DNA of 34,846 nucleotides from Alcanivoracaceae bacterium (GTDB taxonomy: Bacteria > Pseudomonadota > Gammaproteobacteria > Xanthomonadales > Marinicellaceae): the NCBI GenBank assembly GCA_016763695.1, contig JAESTH010000064.1:1-34846 (forward strand), written 5' to 3'. The notes below the pieces were generated by a model. That model worked only from the letters and a program-made list of their open reading frames with translations. It searched no databases and was not told the origin of the DNA. This document shows positions 16,733 through 25,406 of this stretch, one piece after another (positions within the stretch are counted from its first letter, which is position 1; each line of letters begins with the position of its first letter). The translations under genes were made by a program, and so were the position numbers.

Positions 16733-17680
16733 ATGATTGAATGTAAAAATTTAACAAAGAGATTTAATAAATTTGTGGCAGTAGATGACTTGTCATTTAT
16801 TGCTAATAAAGGTGAGGTTCTGGGTTTTTTGGGTCCTAATGGAGCAGGTAAATCGACGACCATGAAAATGATAACTGGTTTTTTGCAGCCCACTTCTGGT
16901 CAGATTAATGTTTGTGGTATCGATTTGTTTCAGGATCCATTAGGTGTAAAAAACAAAATTGGCTATTTGCCAGAGGGCGCACCCAGTTATGATGAAATGC
17001 GGGTCTGTGATTTTTTGCGGTTTATCGCTCAAATGCGAGGTATTAGCAAAGAGCTGGTAGCAACCAAGGTGGATGAAGTGGTTGATAGAATGAGCCTGGA
17101 AAAAGTGTATTATCAACGTATAGAGACGCTATCAAAAGGTTTTAAGAGAAGAGTTGGTCTGGCGCAGGCCATTATTCACGATCCTGAAGTGTTGGTACTG
17201 GATGAACCAACTGATGGTTTGGATCCAAACCAGAAGCATGATGTCAGAAAGTTAATAACTTCCATGGCTAAAGATAAAACCATTATTTTGTCTACCCATA
17301 TTTTGGAAGAAGTACATGCAGTATGTGATCGAGCCATTATTATTGCCGATGGCAGAATCGTTGCTGATAACAGTCCTTCAGAATTAGAAAACATGTCAAG
17401 GTATCACAATGCGGTAACTTTTGATGCTGATATTGATTTTTCATTATTGGAGAATATCAAAAATATGAGTTGTGTAAGAGATGTTGAGTACAAAGCAAAG
17501 TGGAAAAAAACCACTGTCTTTCCAGCTCAGGGGATTTATATCTTTGATGAAATCAGTGATTTTCTCAAGAAAAATAAAATATCTGTTACCAGGTTAACAA
17601 TGGAAGCAGGGCGTTTAGATGAAGTGTTTAGAAATATTACTCTGGGTAAAAATACCCAAAAAAATAAGGAGGTGGCATAA
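16733..17680 (+). CDS. ABC transporter ATP-binding protein, GldA-like
   Basis: ATPase subunit, 315 residues. Walker A GPNGAGKST is at 34-42, signature LSKGF at 133, Walker B VLVLDEPT at 153-160 and the switch His at 189 (STHI). The ~100-residue C-terminal extension is typical of the GldA/CcmA-like subfamily that works with ABC-2 permeases. ATG 16733 has GAGG 6 nt upstream, which beats the in-frame TTG at 16721. The stop overlaps the next start by one base. The linked permease, GldG-like and DUF4340 genes identify it as a Gld-type exporter. In Bacteroidetes the homologues serve gliding; in Proteobacteria the substrate is unknown. Confidence 0.9.
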   Translation: MIECKNLTKRFNKFVAVDDLSFIANKGEVLGFLGPNGAGKSTTMKMITGFLQPTSGQINVCGIDLFQDPLGVKNKIGYLPEGAPSYDEMRVCDFLRFIAQMRGISKELVATKVDEVVDRMSLEKVYYQRIETLSKGFKRRVGLAQAIIHDPEVLVLDEPTDGLDPNQKHDVRKLITSMAKDKTIILSTHILEEVHAVCDRAIIIADGRIVADNSPSELENMSRYHNAVTFDADIDFSLLENIKNMSCVRDVEYKAKWKKTTVFPAQGIYIFDEISDFLKKNKISVTRLTMEAGRLDEVFRNITLGKNTQKNKEVA

Positions 17681-18414
17681 TGAATCCTAAATTATCCATA
17701 ATAACCAGAGAATTACAGGGCTATTTTTCAACACCTATCGCCTATGTTTTCATCGTTATATTTTTGATCTTAAGTGGTGTTTTTGCTTTTTATCTGGGGG
17801 GCTTGTATGAGCGCAATCAAGCTGACCTGTCACCATTTTTCAATTTTCATCCATGGCTTTACCTGTTTTTGGTGCCTGCTGTGTCCATGCGCATGTGGTC
17901 TGAGGAAAGACGCAGTGGTAATATTGAGTTATTAATGACTTTGCCTGTTAAACAGAGTGATTTGGTTTTGGGTAAATTTTTGTCTGCTTGGTTGTTTATT
18001 GCCATTGCATTATTTTTAACCTTTCCTATGTGGATATCAATTAACTATTTGGGCAACCCCGATAATGGTTTAATTATTGCCAGTTATATTGGCAGTTTAC
18101 TATTGGCAGGTGCTTTTTTAGCCATAGGTTCCTGTATTTCTGTTGCCAGTAAAAACCAGGTTATTGCTTTTATTCTGACGGCAGTCATCTGCTTTATATT
18201 TTTATTGGCAGGATTACCTATGGTTTTAGACTTTTTTGCTTCATGGTTACCACAAATTTTACTGGATGCCATAGCTTCCACTAGTTTCCTTACCCATTAT
18301 TCCAGTATCAATAAAGGTGTTTTGGATTTGGGTGATGTGGTTTATTTTGCTATGGTGATTGGTATTTGGTTATATGCCACATCCATTGTTTTAGATATGA
18401 AAAAGGCTGACTAA
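17680..18414 (+). CDS. ABC-2 type permease, GldF-like
   Basis: A 244-residue inner-membrane protein with six predicted segments, starting near residues 18-40. The amphipathic loop RMWSEERRSGNIELLMTLPV is a hallmark of ABC-2 permeases of the GldF/NosY type and contacts the ATPase. The ATG shares a base with the preceding stop (TAATG), and a strong AAGGAGG lies inside the end of the ATPase gene, so translation is coupled. It forms the channel for the ATPase at 16733. The substrate is unknown. Confidence 0.9.
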   Translation: MNPKLSIITRELQGYFSTPIAYVFIVIFLILSGVFAFYLGGLYERNQADLSPFFNFHPWLYLFLVPAVSMRMWSEERRSGNIELLMTLPVKQSDLVLGKFLSAWLFIAIALFLTFPMWISINYLGNPDNGLIIASYIGSLLLAGAFLAIGSCISVASKNQVIAFILTAVICFIFLLAGLPMVLDFFASWLPQILLDAIASTSFLTHYSSINKGVLDLGDVVYFAMVIGIWLYATSIVLDMKKAD

Positions 18415-18436
18415 GGGCGATATAAGGAGAATCAAA

Positions 18437-20020
18437 ATGAAATTACATTCAACAAAAATACTAATACTGATAGCAATATTCTTACTGGGCTCAATAATCA
18501 TTAGTCAATCAGGAATATTTTCCCATACACGTTTGGATCTTACAGAAAACAAGTTGTTAACTTTAAATGAAGGTACAATAAATATTCTTAAAAATATTGA
18601 TGAAAGCATTCACCTTAAGCTCTATTTTTCAGATGAAGCGACACATAACATCCCCATTTTAAGGACTTATAAAAACACGGTAATGGATTTGCTCAATGAA
18701 ATGCAGCGATATTCAAATGCAAAGCTGGAAGTGTCACTGATAGATCCAAAAATTTTCACTCCAGAAGAGGATGAAGCCTCCCAATTTGGTTTGCAGGCTC
18801 TGCCAGTTGGCGATGGTGGTGAAAATGTGTTTTTTGGACTGGTGGGTGAAAACACTTTAGACAGTTTGGGAATTATTGCTTTCTTACAACCTGATAGAGA
18901 ATCATTTTTAGAATATGATATTGCCCAACTTATAAATAGTCTCAATCATCCAGAGAAAAAAGTCATTGGTATCATGAGCTCTATTAATTTACAGGCTAGG
19001 TTTGACCAAATAAAAGGTGAGTCAATACCCGCACAAGTCTTTGTTACTCAATTGGAGAAAGACTATACGGTTAATAATCTAGAGACAACGATAGAAAAGA
19101 TAGATGAACAGATAGATGTACTTATGCTTGTACACCCAAAAGAATTGTCAAAAAAAACATTGTTTGCGATAGATCAATATGTGATGAAGGGTGGGCGATT
19201 AATGGTTTTTGTTGATCCTTTTGCACAAGCCGAAAATATTGAGCCCGACCCACAAAACCCAATGGCAGCTTATCAGGCAGATAAAAACTCAGATTTACAA
19301 CAGTTGTTTGGTGCTTGGAATGTTCACTATGATAATAAAAAAATCATCCTTGATGATAAATATGCATTGAACATTCAGAGGCATCAGGGTGCCAGACCTA
19401 CGCGTCACCTTGCTTATTTGGCTTTAACGGGAGAGGCTTTTAATAAAAAGGACATTATCACCAGAGAGCTTGACACCATAAATTTGGCAGCAATTGGTTA
19501 TTTTGAATCAGAAAACATTCAGGCTATTTTAAATAGTTCTGAACTAGCTAGTACCACCACATCAGAGGCTTTAAAATTTTTAGTTGACCCAACTACTCTG
19601 TTTAAAAATTATAAAGCTGACAAACAAAACTATATTATTGCAGGCAGATTAACTGGCACAATTAAGTCAGCATTTCAGGATTCAATTGATGGTGTCGATA
19701 AGTCAAGCGTAATTTTAGAGAATACTGATCCTAAAGTCGTGTTATTTGCAGACGTTGATATTTTATTTGATCAAATGTGGGTGAGTAGCCAGAACTTTTT
19801 TGGTAGAAAAGTTTACTCTGCATTTGCTGACAATGGCAATATGATTACTAACTTGTTGGATAACATGGCAGGTAGTCCAGATTTAATCAATATTCGTGGT
19901 CGGAAAAACTCTGCTCGCCCTTTTCTTAAGGTTCTGGAGTTACAAAAGCCTCAGATAAAAAGTTCAGAGAACAGGAAAATGTACTTAAACAGCGCTTGCG
20001 TGAAACAGAAGAAAAATTAA
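18437..20020 (+). CDS. GldG-like auxiliary protein of the ABC transporter, N-terminal part (frameshifted)
   Basis: The frame codes for 527 residues. One membrane segment (about 7-27) anchors a large periplasmic part of the GldG / uncharacterized ABC auxiliary family, with the typical RLDLTENKLLTLNEGTINIL and later KGGRLMVFVDPF. The family normally ends in a coiled coil and a second membrane segment, and both lie in the next frame (19996-20286). Inserting one A in the run at 19944-19947 yields QKASDKKFREQENVLKQRLR and joins the two parts into about 615 residues. The last ~22 residues of this frame (from PQIKSSENRK) are therefore an artefact of the shift. Confidence 0.88.
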   Translation: MKLHSTKILILIAIFLLGSIIISQSGIFSHTRLDLTENKLLTLNEGTINILKNIDESIHLKLYFSDEATHNIPILRTYKNTVMDLLNEMQRYSNAKLEVSLIDPKIFTPEEDEASQFGLQALPVGDGGENVFFGLVGENTLDSLGIIAFLQPDRESFLEYDIAQLINSLNHPEKKVIGIMSSINLQARFDQIKGESIPAQVFVTQLEKDYTVNNLETTIEKIDEQIDVLMLVHPKELSKKTLFAIDQYVMKGGRLMVFVDPFAQAENIEPDPQNPMAAYQADKNSDLQQLFGAWNVHYDNKKIILDDKYALNIQRHQGARPTRHLAYLALTGEAFNKKDIITRELDTINLAAIGYFESENIQAILNSSELASTTTSEALKFLVDPTTLFKNYKADKQNYIIAGRLTGTIKSAFQDSIDGVDKSSVILENTDPKVVLFADVDILFDQMWVSSQNFFGRKVYSAFADNGNMITNLLDNMAGSPDLINIRGRKNSARPFLKVLELQKPQIKSSENRKMYLNSACVKQKKN

Positions 20021-20286
20021 ATGAAATTCAACAAGGTAAAGGACAGCAGGACAGGTTGATTATGAGTCAGGAACTGGAACAGGAAATTCGAAAATTTCAA
20101 AAAGAAAAGCTGGAAGTAAGGAAAAAGCTAAGAGAGGTCAGAAGAAGTCTGGATAAAGATATTCAAGATTTAGGCAGCAATCTCAAAATGATCAATATCG
20201 GTTTGGTGCCATTATTGGTTAGTTTAATTGGTGTGTTTGTATTGTGGTATAGACCAAGAAAAAAAGGAGGTCAATATGCAAAATAA
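19996..20286 (+). CDS. GldG-like protein, C-terminal part (coiled coil and membrane anchor)
   Basis: The displaced end of the gene before it. It has a charged coiled coil (RETEEKLNEIQQGKGQ through EVRRSLDKDIQDLGS) and a final membrane segment IGLVPLLVSLIGVFVLWY followed by RPRKK. There is no ribosome site at its first ATG-like codon. Single-base restoration upstream fuses it to the GldG-like frame, so it should not be seen as a separate gene. Its end overlaps the DUF4340 start by 11 nt and contains that gene's AAGGAGG. Confidence 0.8.
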   Translation: MRETEEKLNEIQQGKGQQDRLIMSQELEQEIRKFQKEKLEVRKKLREVRRSLDKDIQDLGSNLKMINIGLVPLLVSLIGVFVLWYRPRKKGGQYAK

Positions 20287-21292
20287 TCTTAAATTATTAT
20301 TAGGGCTATTAGTTATATTGTTGATGGTCAGTTATTTTATTTTACAAAACAAGGGTATTACTACTAATGAGGAAACACAAATGTTGGTTCCTGAGTTGAA
20401 AGATCTAATAAACGAAGTTGACGGTATTGTTATCAGCAAAAACGATAAAACTGTAACTTTAAATAAACAGGACGGAATCTGGAGAATAGCCGAAGTCGAT
20501 GATTTTATGGCAGATACTAATAAAATTGCCACATTATTATTGGATTTAAGAAAATTTTCTCTTAAGGATAAAAAGACCAGTAATATCGATAATTACGGTA
20601 AATTATCATTAGCAGAATCTGGTGAGCATGCAGCAAGCAGAATATTATTGAAAAATGCCAGCAGTCAATTTGCCGATATTTTCATAGGCAAACAGGCACA
20701 CAGATCGCAAGGCACCTATGTGAGAAAAAATACCGAGTCGCAAACTTGGTTGGCTGATGGTGTTTTAAATTTAAAGCTGGATAGCTCATATTGGATTGTT
20801 AATACCATTTTGGATATTGATGGCAGCATGGTTAAGTCAGTTACTTTCAAACCAGTAGATTCAGTGCCGTTTAATATCAATAAACTGACTCCTAATGATC
20901 AGGGTTTTGTACTGGGGAATATGCCAGCTGGTATGCAACTGAAATCTACCATCGATCTCAATAGTCTGGCAAATGGTTTACAAAAATTTAGTATAGAATC
21001 AGCGGCAACAAAAACAGATATCAGTGATGATATGCTGGTAATATCGGTTATTTATCAATTATTTTCTGGTATGACTTATCAACTTGATTTATTTAAGCAA
21101 GATGAAAATAGGCTGATGAGAATCAGACTTGAAAACTTAGACGGCAATTCTAAATTTGCTCAGCAGCTGGAAAATTGGACATTTACCATTCCTGGTTATA
21201 AATTTAATGCGCTTAATAAGAAACTTGAAGACATGATTGAGGGGGAATCTGGGCCAGTAGATCAGGTAGCCACCAGCGAGAATGAAGATTAA
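20276..21292 (+). CDS. DUF4340-family protein of the Gld-type ABC operon
   Basis: A 338-residue protein. Residues 5-25 form one N-terminal membrane anchor (LLLGLLVILLMVSYF) and the rest is beta-rich and periplasmic. Motifs such as VTLNKQDGIWRI, a following short helix, and IFIGKQAHRSQGTYVR with LADGVLNL match DUF4340, usually encoded next to GldA-F-G-type ABC genes. ATG 20276 is chosen for its strong AAGGAGG; an upstream GTG at 20228 would run back through the GldG end. The role in the transporter is unknown. The stop overlaps the DUF423 start. Confidence 0.8.
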   Translation: MQNNLKLLLGLLVILLMVSYFILQNKGITTNEETQMLVPELKDLINEVDGIVISKNDKTVTLNKQDGIWRIAEVDDFMADTNKIATLLLDLRKFSLKDKKTSNIDNYGKLSLAESGEHAASRILLKNASSQFADIFIGKQAHRSQGTYVRKNTESQTWLADGVLNLKLDSSYWIVNTILDIDGSMVKSVTFKPVDSVPFNINKLTPNDQGFVLGNMPAGMQLKSTIDLNSLANGLQKFSIESAATKTDISDDMLVISVIYQLFSGMTYQLDLFKQDENRLMRIRLENLDGNSKFAQQLENWTFTIPGYKFNALNKKLEDMIEGESGPVDQVATSENED

Positions 21293-21680
21293 TATACAGA
21301 AAATAGCATTTTTAATTGCCGCAATCTATGGCATGACTGCGGTTATGCTGGCTGCATTGGGAAGTCATTTGTTTCATATAGAAAAAGGTTCAATCAATTA
21401 TTTATTGTTTAACAATGCTGTAACATATCAGCTTTTACACGCGATACTGGTGCTGTGGTTAAGCACTATAAAGCAAACAAATTTTTGGATTAAATCCGCA
21501 ATTTACAGTTTGTTATTAGGTATATTGTTATTTTGTGGTGGCCTGTATATTTTAGTTATATATGGCAAAACTATGCTTTCATGGATTACACCTGTTGGCG
21601 GGAGTTTTTTGATCCTGGCCTGGCTTAACTTGAGTATATCTGGTTTTCAAAAAATATTTAAATCTGAGGAAAAAAAATGA
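21282..21680 (+). CDS. DUF423 membrane protein (YgdD-like)
   Basis: A 132-residue protein with four membrane helices. Typical DUF423 marks are present: AALGSH in the first loop, NNAVTYQLLHAILVLWLS, then LLFCGGLYILVI and TPVGGSFLILAWLNL. Its biochemical role is unknown. The ATG overlaps the end of the DUF4340 gene by 11 nt, and its TGA overlaps the next ATG, so it is a late member of the operon that starts at 16733. Confidence 0.85.
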   Translation: MKINIQKIAFLIAAIYGMTAVMLAALGSHLFHIEKGSINYLLFNNAVTYQLLHAILVLWLSTIKQTNFWIKSAIYSLLLGILLFCGGLYILVIYGKTMLSWITPVGGSFLILAWLNLSISGFQKIFKSEEKK

Positions 21681-21979
21681 AAATATACAAATTTATAATA
21701 ATGCTGATATTATTGTCTTTAGTCACAAATAATGTATCAGCTAAAAGCAAAAATGCAGCACAAAAAGCCCGTAAAAATAACTTATCTGCAGTGACAGTTT
21801 TTATGGATATTAGTATTATCTCTAGAAAAAATAATGCCGCAAAAAAGCTAACAAAGTTGCATAGTGAATTTGCAAATGAAGGCTATGAACTATTATCAAT
21901 AGAAGTTTATACTGAGAATGGTGACTTGCAAGGTTTTTATGTCTCATATAAGCAACAAAAAGCCATAATACAGAAATAG
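21677..21979 (+). CDS. Small exported protein of unknown function
   Basis: A 100-residue protein. Residues 1-22 are a signal peptide ending NVSAKS. The mature part is short, basic and likely alpha/beta (LTKLHSEFANEGYELLSIEV and GDLQGFYVSYKQQ), which resembles DUF4177-like small domains, but I cannot confirm that. The ATG overlaps the DUF423 stop (ATGA). It is the last gene of the operon; the 83-nt gap to dnaX holds no obvious terminator. Confidence 0.6.
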   Translation: MKIYKFIIMLILLSLVTNNVSAKSKNAAQKARKNNLSAVTVFMDISIISRKNNAAKKLTKLHSEFANEGYELLSIEVYTENGDLQGFYVSYKQQKAIIQK

Positions 21980-22062
21980 TAATGTTGTACAGTTGCTTTC
22001 TTTACTTGATTATTTGATAAATAAACACCATACTGAATCCTTTATTAGAAAATTAATAGTTT

Positions 22063-23745
22063 ATGAGTTATCAAGCACTCGCACGTCAATTTAGGCCGCA
22101 GAATTTCACCGAACTAGTAGGGCAGGAACATGTCTCACAGGCGCTGATGAATGGACTGGAACAGGGAAGGGTTCATCATGCTTTTCTATTTACTGGAACA
22201 CGTGGTGTTGGAAAAACCACAGTAGCAAGAATTCTGGCAAAAGCCTTTAACTGTGAAAAAGGCGTAACAGGTGATCCTTGTGGTCAATGTAAGGCTTGTA
22301 CCGAAATAAGTGAAGGCAGGTTTGTTGATCTGGTTGAGGTCGATGCTGCATCCAGAACAGGAGTGGATGATACTCGTGAATTATTAGAAAATGTTCAATA
22401 TGCGCCCACCAGTGGACGTTATAAAATCTATCTGATAGATGAGGTGCATATGTTTTCGAATAGTAGCTTCAATGCGTTGTTGAAAACACTGGAAGAACCA
22501 CCACCACATGTAAAATTTCTCTTGGCAACGACCGAACCAAAAAAATTGCCAGTGACAGTTTTGTCCCGTTGTTTACAGTTTAATCTGAAAAGATTGAGTT
22601 TACCGCAAATTAAAGGTCACCTACAAAAATTGCTCAAAATTCAGAGTGTTGAATTTGAAGACAGTGCATTAGAGCTGATTGCCAGAGCTGCAGACGGTTC
22701 CATGCGAGATGGTTTGAGCCTGTTAGATCAATCATTGGCCTTTGGTGCGGGTAGTGTTAAAGAAAATGACGTAAAAATCATGCTTGGAACCATGGATCAA
22801 AACAGTGTTGTTAATCTGCTTAATAGTATCATCAGCAAAGATTCAGAATCACTCAGTGCGCACCTGAAACAAATATTCGAAATGGCACCTGATTATGCAA
22901 GATTTCTTAGTGATATGGCACTATTATTACATGAAGTTTCATTATTGCAGATCTTAAACAGTTATGTAGACAGCTCGCAATTTGATCGAGCAACAATTAA
23001 TACTATCGTGAAAAGTACTTCTGCAGAACAGATTCAACTTTATTATCAAATAGTGATAAAAGGTCAGGAAGAAATAAATTTGGCACCTGATAGTAAAATA
23101 GGCTTTGAGATGACTATTATTCGTATGTTTGCCTTTAAAATTGGTCAACCTGGAGATTTGAACAGAAATAATAGCCAAACAATCAGTCAAAGTAATACTA
23201 CTACCAGTATAAATTCTGTTAGACAAAATTCAAGTCCTGCGGCTATGTCAACAACTCATAATATAAATACATTAAAACCACCACAGAGTCCTGTACCAGA
23301 AGCAATGGTTCAAAGTGAACCTGTAGCCGTTAAAAAGTACCATTTAAAAGACATCACAGAGCAAAACTGGGGAAATATTTTCACTCAGTTACAGCTAAAA
23401 GGCACAGCCAGAGAATTAGCTAGAAATGCACATATTATTAGCAATAATAACGGTGTTTTGGTGCTTGCTATTGACAAGCAGGCGCATGCCTTTATGACGG
23501 ATAATGCACAGCAAAAGCTTAAAGTAGCTATTGAAAATGTCGTAACTGAACAAATATCAATAAAGCTTGAGCAGGATGTACAAGTGGAAAAGACCATAGC
23601 AAGAACCGAGCAGATACAGCGAGATACAAAAGTACGCGAAACAAAAGATAAAGTGCAGCAAAACCCATTTGTGCACCATATGCAAAATAACTTTGATGCA
23701 GAAGTTATACAAATCAAACAAGGCCAAAATTTCTTAGAGGTATAA
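22063..23745 (+). CDS. dnaX: DNA polymerase III subunit gamma/tau
   Basis: Clamp-loader ATPase of 560 residues. Walker A GTRGVGKTT is at 45-53, zinc ligands Cys64, 73, 76 and 79, Walker B LIDEVH at 124-129, and the SRC sensor motif at 168-170. Residues to about 370 form the AAA+ and collar domains. A Q/S/T-rich linker (about 370-430) leads to the C-terminal tau region (TEQNWGNIFTQLQLKGTARE). I see no A6G slippery site like the one that makes gamma in E. coli. The neighbours ybaB and recR complete the classical group. Confidence 0.95.
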   Translation: MSYQALARQFRPQNFTELVGQEHVSQALMNGLEQGRVHHAFLFTGTRGVGKTTVARILAKAFNCEKGVTGDPCGQCKACTEISEGRFVDLVEVDAASRTGVDDTRELLENVQYAPTSGRYKIYLIDEVHMFSNSSFNALLKTLEEPPPHVKFLLATTEPKKLPVTVLSRCLQFNLKRLSLPQIKGHLQKLLKIQSVEFEDSALELIARAADGSMRDGLSLLDQSLAFGAGSVKENDVKIMLGTMDQNSVVNLLNSIISKDSESLSAHLKQIFEMAPDYARFLSDMALLLHEVSLLQILNSYVDSSQFDRATINTIVKSTSAEQIQLYYQIVIKGQEEINLAPDSKIGFEMTIIRMFAFKIGQPGDLNRNNSQTISQSNTTTSINSVRQNSSPAAMSTTHNINTLKPPQSPVPEAMVQSEPVAVKKYHLKDITEQNWGNIFTQLQLKGTARELARNAHIISNNNGVLVLAIDKQAHAFMTDNAQQKLKVAIENVVTEQISIKLEQDVQVEKTIARTEQIQRDTKVRETKDKVQQNPFVHHMQNNFDAEVIQIKQGQNFLEV

Positions 23746-23747
23746 TA

Positions 23748-24071
23748 ATGAAAGGTAAACTAGGTGGCTTGATGCAACAAGCACAAAAAATGCAGGAACA
23801 AATGCAAAAACAGCAAGAGGAAATGGCAAATAAAATTATTGAGGGTCAAGCTGGAGCTGGGATAGTTAAAATCACCATGAATGGTAAGAGTCAACTAAAG
23901 AAAATTGATATTGACTACGATATGTTAGATGGTGATATGGAAATGATGGAAGATTTGATTATAGCTGCATTTAATGATGCACAAAATAAAATCACTACAC
24001 AGCAGCAGGGTTCCATGGCAGATTTAATGGGTGGAATGCAATTGCCAGCTGATTTTAAGATGCCATTTTAG
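23748..24071 (+). CDS. ybaB: YbaB/EbfC family nucleoid-associated protein
   Basis: A 107-residue DNA-binding protein. It shows the family layout: an M/Q-rich N-terminal helix (LMQQAQKMQEQMQKQQEEMA), a beta sheet (GIVKITMNGKSQLKKIDID) and an acidic C-terminal helix (EMMEDLIIAAFNDAQNKI). It forms dimers that bind DNA and has been linked to RecR-type repair. It starts 2 nt after dnaX, with AGAGG before the ATG. Normally recR follows directly; here parDE intervenes. Confidence 0.95.
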   Translation: MKGKLGGLMQQAQKMQEQMQKQQEEMANKIIEGQAGAGIVKITMNGKSQLKKIDIDYDMLDGDMEMMEDLIIAAFNDAQNKITTQQQGSMADLMGGMQLPADFKMPF

Positions 24072-24116
24072 TGTTTGAGTTTTATTCCTGTGAAGATGAA
24101 AATCAGCAAAAAACAA

Positions 24117-24149
24117 AGGGTGGCAATGTTTGGCACCCTGTAGTATAAT
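24117..24149 (+). promoter_or_regulatory. Putative parDE promoter with overlapping inverted repeat
   Basis: TATAAT at 24144-24149 has a weak TGGCAA (24121-24126) 17 nt upstream. AGGGTG (24117-24122) and CACCCT (24134-24139) form an inverted repeat across the spacer and could be an operator or a weak terminator of the ybaB message. AGTATAATACT around the -10 is also a small palindrome. Confidence 0.4.
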
Positions 24150-24178
24150 ACTTCTAATGGGAAATGAGTAAATAGAAT

Positions 24179-24463
24179 ATGCCATCACAACATGCGAAAA
24201 ACATAGCTTTAACAGAAAAATGGTATCATTGGGTTGACGAACTGGTGGCAAGTGGTGAGTATAAAAGTGTCAGTGAAGTGATGCGTGATGGTCTTCGTGC
24301 ATTAGAGTTGCGACGTGAGCATCATGAGCTTGAGCTCTCAGAAATACGTACCCGTATTTCTATATCTCTAGAACAGGCAGATTCTGAAAAATTTGCTAAA
24401 GGTTCAGGTGAAGATGCAATTAATAGAGCATTCAAACAGGCGCTACAATCAAACAATCAGTGA
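24179..24463 (+). CDS. parD: ParD-like antitoxin (type II toxin-antitoxin)
   Basis: A 94-residue protein of the ParD/CopG ribbon-helix-helix type. The N-terminal part (ALTEKWYHWVDELVASGEYK, then SVSEVMRDGLRALELR) is the dimeric DNA-binding fold. The charged C-terminal tail binds and neutralizes the toxin encoded next. Its TGA overlaps the toxin's GTG start. It should also repress its own promoter at 24117-24149. Assignment rests on the family pattern and the partner. Confidence 0.85.
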   Translation: MPSQHAKNIALTEKWYHWVDELVASGEYKSVSEVMRDGLRALELRREHHELELSEIRTRISISLEQADSEKFAKGSGEDAINRAFKQALQSNNQ

Positions 24464-24792
24464 AAACCTGGCGCTTAACCCAACAAGCAGAGAGTAGTTT
24501 ACAAGAGATCGCCCTGTGGACACTTGAGAATTTTGGTGAGTTTAAAGCCATTGAGTATCGTGATAATTTAATATCTTATATTGACAGGCTCGCCAATGGT
24601 GAGTCACCTCATGCAAAATCTTGTTCACAACTGATACAAGATGTATATACAACTGCGGAGCTGTTTTATTATCGTGAAGGACGACATTTTTTTATATTTC
24701 GAGAAAATGAGGATTGTATTGATATATTGGAGTTTATCCATGAGCGTTGTAATATACCTTATCATTTAAAAAAAATAGCAATGAAAAATTAA
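24460..24792 (+). CDS. parE: ParE/RelE-superfamily toxin
   Basis: A 110-residue protein with the ParE pattern: KTWRLTQQAESSLQEIALWT, then RDNLISYIDRLANGESPHAK, then ELFYYREGRHFFIFRENEDCI, ending in a DILEFIHE strand. ParE toxins poison DNA gyrase, while some relatives cut mRNA; the sequence alone cannot decide. The start is GTG, overlapping the ParD stop (GTGA). The stop lies 4 nt before the recR ATG, so recR may be expressed from the toxin-antitoxin message. Confidence 0.85.
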   Translation: MKTWRLTQQAESSLQEIALWTLENFGEFKAIEYRDNLISYIDRLANGESPHAKSCSQLIQDVYTTAELFYYREGRHFFIFRENEDCIDILEFIHERCNIPYHLKKIAMKN

Positions 24793-24796
24793 AATT

Positions 24797-25384
24797 ATGT
24801 CATTATTATCACAGTTAATGAATGCATTTCAAATTCTACCAGGAGTTGGTCCAAAATCGGCTCAACGTATTTGTTTTAATTTATTACAAAAAAATAAAGA
24901 CAATGCCATAAAGTTAGCGGATATATTGAAAGAAGCTTGTGAAAAGATTGGTGAGTGTCAACGTTGTCGGACTTTGACAGAAAATGATTTGTGTAGAATT
25001 TGTCTTAGTGATAAAAGAAACCCAAGCCAGCTGTGTATAATTGAAACGCCAGCCGATTTAATGCAAATAGAGCAGGCCACCGATTATTCTGGTACTTATT
25101 TTGTCTTACATGGTCGCCTTAGTCCAATTGATGGTTTAGGCCCTAACGAATTAGGTTTCCCTAAACTGATAGATATCTTATCAAAAGAACCGATTAAGGA
25201 AGTTATCGTTGCTACCAATTCGACATTAGAAGGTCAGACTACAGCTCAGTACATCGCACAAATGTGTCAAAAAGTTGATATTAAGACCACGGGCCTGGCA
25301 CGAGGTGTACCCCTTGGCGGTGAATTGGAATATGTTGATGCCAATACCATTGCCCATGCTTTTGGCAGCAGAGAAGAGTATTAA
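24797..25384 (+). CDS. recR: Recombination mediator protein RecR
   Basis: A 195-residue protein of the RecFOR pathway, loading RecA onto gapped DNA. The helix-hairpin-helix lies at about 10-30 (LPGVGPKSAQRI), four zinc cysteines at 54, 57, 66 and 69, and a Toprim domain after that (CIIETPADLMQIE, HGRLSPIDGLGP, TGLARGVPLGGELEY). The length is normal. No good ribosome site precedes the ATG, which follows parE by 4 nt, so translation may depend on coupling. Confidence 0.95.
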   Translation: MSLLSQLMNAFQILPGVGPKSAQRICFNLLQKNKDNAIKLADILKEACEKIGECQRCRTLTENDLCRICLSDKRNPSQLCIIETPADLMQIEQATDYSGTYFVLHGRLSPIDGLGPNELGFPKLIDILSKEPIKEVIVATNSTLEGQTTAQYIAQMCQKVDIKTTGLARGVPLGGELEYVDANTIAHAFGSREEY

Positions 25385-25406
25385 AAAACGCAAATAAGAG
25401 AACACC

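Noticed and set aside
21980-22062. Signal recognition particle RNA before dnaX, where it lies in some genomes
   Set aside because: The 83-nt gap is AT-rich and lacks the conserved SRP tetraloop hairpin.
22063-23745. Programmed frameshift in dnaX to make gamma
   Set aside because: No run of six A followed by G is present; the longest candidates (for example TTAAAAAG near 23334) are too short and I see no supporting stem.
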